From contig NZ_JANHOI010000007.1 in NCBI RefSeq assembly GCF_026930205.1, forward strand, positions 1-64,000: a DNA stretch of 64,000 nucleotides, written 5' to 3'. A model generated the notes under the pieces. The model was not told where the DNA came from, did not search any database, and saw only the letters and a list, made by a program, of their open reading frames with translations. Origin of the DNA: Bartonella sp. 220B (GTDB lineage Bacteria; Pseudomonadota; Alphaproteobacteria; Rhizobiales; Rhizobiaceae). Of the stretch, positions 58,316 through 64,000 are shown piece by piece (position 1 is the stretch's first letter; each line of letters begins with the position of its first letter). Position numbers and translations under genes: made by a program.

Positions 58316-58624
58316 TTAGCCTTTCATTACATTAACATCTTCAACCGCAATAGAGCCACGATTACGGAAAAAAACGACAAGAATTGCTAAACCAATTGCG
58401 GCTTCAGCAGCTGCTATCATTAAGATAAATAAAGCAAATATCTGACCAACAAGATCATGAAGAAATGCCGAAAACGCAACAAAATTGAGATTAACTGAAA
58501 GCAATATAAGCTCAATAGACATTAAGATGATAATCACATTCTTTCTATTAAGAAAAATGCCAGCAATACCAATTGTAAAAAGCAAAGCAGAAACAACAAG
58601 ATAATGCGTAATATCAATATGCAT
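58316..58624 (-). CDS. nuoK: NADH-quinone oxidoreductase subunit K
   Basis: 102 aa from the ATG at 58624, which has GGGGGG-type ribosome site just upstream; the longer frame from 58678 would overlap nuoJ. Three helices: [41 protein letters not shown] with the conserved membrane Glu, and [24 protein letters not shown] with the second Glu. Both Glu residues are thought to be on the proton pathway. 10 bases after nuoJ. Confidence 0.97.
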   Translation of the reverse strand: MHIDITHYLVVSALLFTIGIAGIFLNRKNVIIILMSIELILLSVNLNFVAFSAFLHDLVGQIFALFILMIAAAEAAIGLAILVVFFRNRGSIAVEDVNVMKG

Positions 58625-58634
58625 AATTCCCCCC

Positions 58635-59255
58635 TTAAATGCCTTTGCCTGATTCAACTTGCTTGATTTCAATTGCATTTTCTACTGTCCGAGAAACTTG
58701 CACCGCAATAGATTGCCTCTTAACACCTGACTTATGACGAAGTGTCAAAACAATCGCGCCAATCATTGCAACCAATAAAATTATTCCAGCAATTTGAAAA
58801 TAGAAAACATAATCTGTATAAAGAATATCACCTAATGCCTGTGTATTTGTTCGCTGCAATAAATCTGGCATTGGTTGCGTAACATGCGGTCGAAAAACAG
58901 TAGTAAAACTGCCACGAACAAACACCAAAATCAATTCTAAAGCAACGATACTCCCAACAAAAGCTCCAATAGCAGCATAACGACGTGCACCACTTTTTAA
59001 CTCTGCAAAATCAACATCAAGCATCATAACCACAAACAAAAATAAAACCGCGACAGCACCAACATAAACAACAAGCAGAATAAGCCCCAAAAATTCTGCT
59101 CCTGCAAGCAAAAATAAAGCAGCAGCATTAAAAAATGCTAATATTAAAAACAAAACGGAATGCACAGGATTACGGGCTGTAATAACAACAACTGCACTCA
59201 CAAGCATAACAAAAGCAAATAAATAGAAAAATGCCGCCGCTAGATCCGTTAGCAT
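58635..59255 (-). CDS. nuoJ: NADH-quinone oxidoreductase subunit J
   Basis: 206 aa from the ATG at 59255, with GAGGAG upstream; a TTG at 59273 is less likely. Five helices; the conserved segment [34 protein letters not shown] contains the conserved Tyr/Gly-rich part of NuoJ helix 3, which forms a pi-bulge in Complex I. 96 bases after nuoI, the largest gap in the nuo run. Confidence 0.96.
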   Translation of the reverse strand: MLTDLAAAFFYLFAFVMLVSAVVVITARNPVHSVLFLILAFFNAAALFLLAGAEFLGLILLVVYVGAVAVLFLFVVMMLDVDFAELKSGARRYAAIGAFVGSIVALELILVFVRGSFTTVFRPHVTQPMPDLLQRTNTQALGDILYTDYVFYFQIAGIILLVAMIGAIVLTLRHKSGVKRQSIAVQVSRTVENAIEIKQVESGKGI

Positions 59256-59351
59256 AGGCTTCTCCTCAATCAATTAAACAATTGGTAGAAAATTTCATAC
59301 CAGATTAAACATTATCGGAAAAATTATCCGACATCTCATGCGAGGATACAC

Positions 59352-59843
59352 TTAACGATAAGGTGCATCCACCAATATATTACGAGCAATTTCTCGCTCC
59401 CAACGATCTCCATTCATTAAAAGCTTTTCTTTATCATAATAAAGTTCTTCACGTGTTTCCGTTGCAAACTCAAAATTTGGTCCTTCTACAATAGCTTCAA
59501 CAGGACAAGCTTCTTGACAAAAACCACAATAAATACATTTAACCATATCTATATCATAACGAACAGTTCTCCGTGTACCATCATTACGTCTCGGACCTGC
59601 CTCAATTGTAATAGCTTGTGCGGGACAAATTGCTTCACATAATTTACAGGCAATACACCGCTCTTCACCATTTGGGTAACGACGCAGCGCATGTTCTCCG
59701 CGAAAACGCTCAGAAACAAAACCCTTTTCATAAGGATAATTAATCGTAGGTTTTGGTGCAAAAAATTGACGCATAGCTAAGAAAAAAGCACTCACAAATT
59801 CCAATAAAAGGAGTGACTTTGCTGCCTGAAAAAGACCTGACAT
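59352..59843 (-). CDS. nuoI: NADH-quinone oxidoreductase subunit I
   Basis: 163 aa. It carries two [4Fe-4S] clusters (N6a, N6b) passing electrons to N2. The Cys motifs are [14 protein letters not shown] (about 62-75) and [15 protein letters not shown] (about 101-115). N-terminal amphipathic region touches the membrane arm. 15 bases after nuoH. Confidence 0.97.
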   Translation of the reverse strand: MSGLFQAAKSLLLLEFVSAFFLAMRQFFAPKPTINYPYEKGFVSERFRGEHALRRYPNGEERCIACKLCEAICPAQAITIEAGPRRNDGTRRTVRYDIDMVKCIYCGFCQEACPVEAIVEGPNFEFATETREELYYDKEKLLMNGDRWEREIARNILVDAPYR

Positions 59844-59858
59844 CCGTAAAACCTCCTC

Positions 59859-60908
59859 TTAAACAAAACCAGTATACTTTAAAAAAGCAGCGGTTATCAC
59901 AACCATTGCCAATGAAAGTGGAAGAAAAACTTTCCAACCAAGCCGCATAAGTTGATCATAGCGGTAACGTGGAACGAATGCTTTAACCATAGCAAACCAA
60001 AAAAACACAAAGCAAACTTTTAGAACAAACCAAATAACACCAGGAACCCAATTAAGCCACCAAACATCCAAGGGAGGTAGCCAACCACCTAAAAACAAAA
60101 TAGTTGTCAAAGCGCACATTAAAACAATAGCAACATACTCACCAAGGAAGAAAAGCATGTAAGGTGTCGAAGAGTATTCAACCATGTGACCAGCAACAAG
60201 TTCAGATTCTGCTTCCACTAAATCAAAAGGCGGACGATTTGTCTCTGCAAGTGCAGAAATAAAAAATATAATAAACATTGGAAAAAGAACGAGCCAATTC
60301 CAATCAAGAAAACTGTTAAAAGGAAGACCAAGAGTTGTTCCAAGTCCATAACTTTGTTTCTGTACAATTGTTGTAAGATCCAATGAACCACTTACTAAAA
60401 TGACAGTTACAAGGACAAACCCAATGGAAACCTCATAAGAAACCATTTGCGCTGCTGAACGAAGAGCTCCTAAGAAAGGATATTTCGAATTTGATGCCCA
60501 TCCTCCCATAATAACACCATAAACCTCAAGAGACGAAATGGCTAAGATATAAAGCAAACCAACATTAATTTTTGCAACTTCCCATCCTTCATTAATTGGA
60601 ATAACAGCCCACGTTGATAAAGCAAGCGTAGCAGAAATAAAAGGAGCTAAGAGAAAAACACCTTTATTAGCACCAGAAGGGATAATAGGCTCTTTAACAA
60701 CAAATTTAATTAAATCTGCAAAAGACTGTAACAATCCCCAAGGACCAACAACGTTCGGACCACGCCGCAATTGTACGGCTGCCCAAATCTTTCTATCTGC
60801 ATAAAGAAGATACGCAACTAAAACAAGAAGAACAACCAAAAGGAGCAGTGTTTTTCCAACGATAATGAGTAATGGCAATAGCCAAGTCATAAAGAAATCA
60901 TACATCAT
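59859..60908 (-). CDS. nuoH: NADH-quinone oxidoreductase subunit H
   Basis: 349 aa, membrane subunit at the quinone-binding junction. Eight or so helices; conserved segments include [55 protein letters not shown] (cytoplasmic loop lined with quinone-site acids) and [20 protein letters not shown]. 31 bases after nuoG. Confidence 0.97.
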   Translation of the reverse strand: MMYDFFMTWLLPLLIIVGKTLLLLVVLLVLVAYLLYADRKIWAAVQLRRGPNVVGPWGLLQSFADLIKFVVKEPIIPSGANKGVFLLAPFISATLALSTWAVIPINEGWEVAKINVGLLYILAISSLEVYGVIMGGWASNSKYPFLGALRSAAQMVSYEVSIGFVLVTVILVSGSLDLTTIVQKQSYGLGTTLGLPFNSFLDWNWLVLFPMFIIFFISALAETNRPPFDLVEAESELVAGHMVEYSSTPYMLFFLGEYVAIVLMCALTTILFLGGWLPPLDVWWLNWVPGVIWFVLKVCFVFFWFAMVKAFVPRYRYDQLMRLGWKVFLPLSLAMVVITAAFLKYTGFV

Positions 60909-60939
60909 TATTCTTTTCCCTCTGCCCTTACTCTACAGT

Positions 60940-62997
60940 TTATATAGCACGATTCTGTGCAAGAGATGAACATTCAGCCATAACTGCAGAAGCACGTGCT
61001 ATTGGGTTTGTTAAATAAAAATCCTTAACCATGGAAGTAAATGTTTGCTCTTCAAGAGCAGTTATTTGCGAACCAAGTGCTTTAAGATCATCTATACAAG
61101 AAGGTGCTATATCATCAATAGCACAAAGATGCGGATAATCATTAAACAGGTTCTGTCTTAATTGAGAAAGCGAATCAAAAGGAAGCTTTCGTCCTAAAAT
61201 ATCCGATAAAGCACGTAAGATAGCCCAATCTTCTTTTGCTTCACCTGGAGCAAAACCAGCTCGATTTGTCATTTGCACACGCCCTTCTGTATTCGCATAA
61301 AGTCCTGATTTTTCAGTATAAGCGGACGCTGGCAAAATAACATCCGCAGCATGTGCTCCATTATCACCATGGCTGCCAATATAAATTGTAAAAGCTTTAG
61401 TATTGGCTAATTCTACTTCATCAGCACCAAGTAAAAATAAAACTTCACAAGTTTTAAGAATATTAGCAACCCCAAGCTCAGAAGTAAAACCAATGTCTAA
61501 TCCCCCAACCGTTGATGCTGCAGTATGAAGAATACCAAATCCATTCCATTCCTCACTAAGGGCTCCAACACTATCAGCTAATTTTGCAAGATTTTTTAAA
61601 ACAGCCAATCCTTCTTTTCCTGAAACAGCGCCCTCTCCAATAAGGATAAGCGGTTTCTTCGCTTCTTTTAAGACATTTAAAAATGGACCTTCTCCACGAA
61701 CAAGGGCACTCAATGCGTCAGTCCCAACTCCAAGATAAGAATAAGGATAACGTAAATCAACTTTCTCACCAATTAATGCAATGGGAAATTGTCCCATTCG
61801 TTGACGCTTTAAAATACGTGCATTTAAAACAGCAGCCTCATGACGTGGGTTAGAGCCTACGATAAGCAATGCATCAGCCTGTTCAATTCCTGCAATGGTT
61901 GGATTAAAAATATAACTCGAACGCCCTAATTCAGACGATAAAGCCATTCCTCGTTGACGACAATCAAAGATCTTTGATCCTAGTGAAATCAGCAATTTTT
62001 TAAGCGCATACATCTCTTCAATGGATGCAAGATCTCCTGCAATTGCTCCGATTTTTTCTGGCAAAGTTTTAGAAATCACCATTTTAATCTTTTCAAAAGC
62101 TTCTGTCCAACTTACAGGTTGAAATTTTCCATCTTTACGTACATAAGGCTTATCAAGCCTCTGAGTGCGTAACCCATCCCAAATAAAGCGTGTCTTATCA
62201 GAAATCCATTCTTCATTTATATCTTCATTTGTGCGCGGCATAATCCGCATAACTTCACGACCGCGGCTATCAATGCGGATCGCGCTGCCAAGTGCATCCA
62301 TGACATCAATCGATTCTGTTTTAACCAGTTCCCAAGGACGTGCATGAAATGCATAAGGTTTTGAAGTTAAAGCTCCCACTGGACAAAGATCAATAACATT
62401 CCCTTGCAACTCAGATGTCATTGCTTTTTCAAGATATGTGGTAATTTCAGCGTCTTCACCACGACCTATCAAACCAAGTTCAGAAATACCCGCGACCTCT
62501 GTTGTAAAACGAACACAACGCGTACAATGAATACATCGTGTCATAACAGTTTTTACAAGTGGACCAATATATTTATCCTCTACAGCGCGCTTATTTTCCT
62601 TATATCGAGAACAATCACGCCCATAGAGCATTGCTTGATCTTGAAGATCACATTCTCCCCCTTGATCACAGACAGGACAATCCAAAGGATGATTGATGAG
62701 CAAAAACTCCATCACACCTTCACGTGCTTTTCTTACCATCTCTGTATTGGTAAAAATTTCTGGCGCTTCACCGTTTGGTCCTAGCCGTAAATCGCGAACT
62801 CCCATAGCACAAGAAGCTTGCGGTTTCGGAGGTCCGCCCTTAACCTCAACCAAACACATGCGACAATTTCCAGCAATTGATAAAGATTCATGAAAACAAA
62901 AACGCGGCACTTCAGCACCAGCAGCCTCAGCAGCTTGAAGCAGCGTATAGTAATCAGGAACTTCAATTTCTTTACCATCAACTTTGATATTTATCAT
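60940..62997 (-). CDS. nuoG: NADH-quinone oxidoreductase subunit G
   Basis: 685 aa, electron-transfer subunit of the peripheral arm. The N-terminal [2Fe-2S] ligands are in PRFCFHESLSIAGNCRMCLVEV, then HPLDCPVCDQGGECDLQDQ and MTRCIHCTRCVRFTTEVAG bind 4Fe-4S clusters, followed by a molybdopterin-oxidoreductase-like domain without Mo site (about 220-600). 63 bases after nuoF. Confidence 0.97.
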   Translation of the reverse strand: MINIKVDGKEIEVPDYYTLLQAAEAAGAEVPRFCFHESLSIAGNCRMCLVEVKGGPPKPQASCAMGVRDLRLGPNGEAPEIFTNTEMVRKAREGVMEFLLINHPLDCPVCDQGGECDLQDQAMLYGRDCSRYKENKRAVEDKYIGPLVKTVMTRCIHCTRCVRFTTEVAGISELGLIGRGEDAEITTYLEKAMTSELQGNVIDLCPVGALTSKPYAFHARPWELVKTESIDVMDALGSAIRIDSRGREVMRIMPRTNEDINEEWISDKTRFIWDGLRTQRLDKPYVRKDGKFQPVSWTEAFEKIKMVISKTLPEKIGAIAGDLASIEEMYALKKLLISLGSKIFDCRQRGMALSSELGRSSYIFNPTIAGIEQADALLIVGSNPRHEAAVLNARILKRQRMGQFPIALIGEKVDLRYPYSYLGVGTDALSALVRGEGPFLNVLKEAKKPLILIGEGAVSGKEGLAVLKNLAKLADSVGALSEEWNGFGILHTAASTVGGLDIGFTSELGVANILKTCEVLFLLGADEVELANTKAFTIYIGSHGDNGAHAADVILPASAYTEKSGLYANTEGRVQMTNRAGFAPGEAKEDWAILRALSDILGRKLPFDSLSQLRQNLFNDYPHLCAIDDIAPSCIDDLKALGSQITALEEQTFTSMVKDFYLTNPIARASAVMAECSSLAQNRAI

Positions 62998-63060
62998 TAC
63001 TCATCCAGCCTATGGATAATCCACTTAAAACTTGTATTTCATTGCTCTTAAAAAAATCCT

Positions 63061-64000
63061 CTATCCAACTGCTTCCAAAGCAATATTTTTTCTTTGAACG
63101 ACATTTCGCGTATAATCATCAATTCTACGCTCAATTTCTGGACGAAAATTACGTATCAACCCCTGTATAGGCCATGCTGCCGCATCCCCGAGTGCGCAAA
63201 TAGTGTGCCCTTCAACTTGTTTAGACACTTCAAACAAAAGATCAATCTCACGTTTTTGCGCCCTTCCTTCAACCATACGCCCTAAAAGGCGCATCATCCA
63301 TCCGGTACCTTCACGACACGGCGTACACTGACCGCAACTTTCATGTTTAAAAAAAGCAGCTATACGCCAAATTGCCTTGATAATATCAGTTGATTTATCC
63401 ATAACGATCATTCCCCCTGTACCAAAAGAAGACCCAACCTCTCGCATCCCATCGAAATCCATGATCGCATCAATCATATCTTCACCACGAACCACTGGAC
63501 AAGAAGCCCCCCCTGGAATAACAGCTAAAAGATTATTCCATCCTCCACGAATACCACCCGTATGCTTTTCAATTAATTCACGAAATGAAACACCAAGAGC
63601 GTCTTCAAATGTACAAGGCGCATTCACATGTCCAGAAACCATAAATAATTTTGTTCCAACATTATTGGCACGCCCAATCGATGAAAACCACGAAGCACCG
63701 CGCCGCAAAATCGTTGGAACAACAGCAATAGATTCCACATTATTCACTGTTGTCGGACAACCATAAACACCCATATTGGCAGGAAACGGTGGCTTAAGTC
63801 GAGGCTGCCCTTTTTTTCCCTCAAGACTTTCAAGAAGAGCTGTTTCTTCACCACAAATATAAGCACCCGCACCATGATGAATAATAATATCGCAAGCATG
63901 CCCATATTTTGTTTTTTTGCCAAGTAAGCCCGCATCATAACACTCATCAACGGCAGCTTGAAGTGCTTCACGTTCACGAATATATTCACCACGAATATAG
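63061..64000 (-). CDS. nuoF: NADH-quinone oxidoreductase subunit F (5' end outside the window)
   Basis: The frame is open from 64000 to its stop at 63061, about 312 codons, so this is the C-terminal three-quarters. Visible features are [19 protein letters not shown] (FMN/NADH pocket), the family segment [20 protein letters not shown], and the [4Fe-4S] N3 motif [15 protein letters not shown]. The N-terminal FMN glycine-rich loop lies beyond the edge. No stop interrupts the frame; an apparent break at 63774 is only the first ATG. Confidence 0.96.
   Translation of the reverse strand, partial: YIRGEYIREREALQAAVDECYDAGLLGKKTKYGHACDIIIHHGAGAYICGEETALLESLEGKKGQPRLKPPFPANMGVYGCPTTVNNVESIAVVPTILRRGASWFSSIGRANNVGTKLFMVSGHVNAPCTFEDALGVSFRELIEKHTGGIRGGWNNLLAVIPGGASCPVVRGEDMIDAIMDFDGMREVGSSFGTGGMIVMDKSTDIIKAIWRIAAFFKHESCGQCTPCREGTGWMMRLLGRMVEGRAQKREIDLLFEVSKQVEGHTICALGDAAAWPIQGLIRNFRPEIERRIDDYTRNVVQRKNIALEAVG

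Noticed and set aside
63744-63992. Apparent break of nuoF with a different minus-strand frame at the right edge
   Set aside because: The nuoF frame itself is open to 64000; the other frame is a shadow, and no frameshift is needed.

Overview
The window is AT-rich alphaproteobacterial (Rhizobiales) chromosome, most likely Bartonella. The basis is the gene content and order rather than a database match: an IalB-family invasion protein, a phosphatidylcholine synthase, the rne / ami / ponA / prfB block, the short-form ProS with LolC/E-LolD, RNase J next to BirA and Complex I, plus decaying genes and sparse intergenic DNA. The lineage call is inference from family knowledge.

Layout. 1-8.6 kb: a tRNA-Ser(UGA), then a plus-strand housekeeping run (rlpA-like lipoprotein, dac-like carboxypeptidase homologue, tmk, holB, metG, tatD, a metallo-beta-lactamase-fold hydrolase, a small lipoprotein). 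8.6-14.7 kb: a looser region with palindromes, a 28-bp tandem duplication, a membrane protein, an HIBCH-like hydrolase, pcs, a UbiH-like monooxygenase, two tiny membrane-protein genes and sodC. 15.1-22.3 kb: a type III restriction-modification island on the minus strand with two tandem, apparently identical mod genes, one res gene and an hrgA gene broken by one in-frame stop. 22.4-29.0 kb: the suf iron-sulfur operon (sufB-C-D-S-T) preceded by a second, NifS/IscS-type cysteine desulfurase. 29.1-41.2 kb: an alpha/beta hydrolase, tyrS, a peroxiredoxin, prfB with its programmed +1 frameshift, ponA and an AMIN-type amidase, then divergent rne and convergent ialB-like gene. 41.5-43.3 kb: a gene graveyard with a decayed peptide-transport binding protein and a secreted coiled-coil orphan broken by two frameshifts. 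43.5-64 kb: mfd, sdhE, lolD, lolC/E, proS, rnj, birA and the Complex I genes nuoN to nuoF (nuoF runs off the window edge), all on the minus strand.

How it fits together. The housekeeping blocks are conventional: wall growth and remodelling (RlpA, DacA-like, PBP1A, amidase), outer-membrane lipoprotein export (Lol), respiration (Nuo, SdhE, Suf for Fe-S supply), and RNA turnover (RNase E, RNase J). The accessory interest is in the restriction island with its duplicated methyltransferase, the carboxypeptidase that has lost two of three catalytic motifs, and the orphan secreted gene. I did not find a convincing wholly new multi-gene system; the strongest candidates for follow-up are the double-mod type III locus and the unrecognised small or secreted genes.
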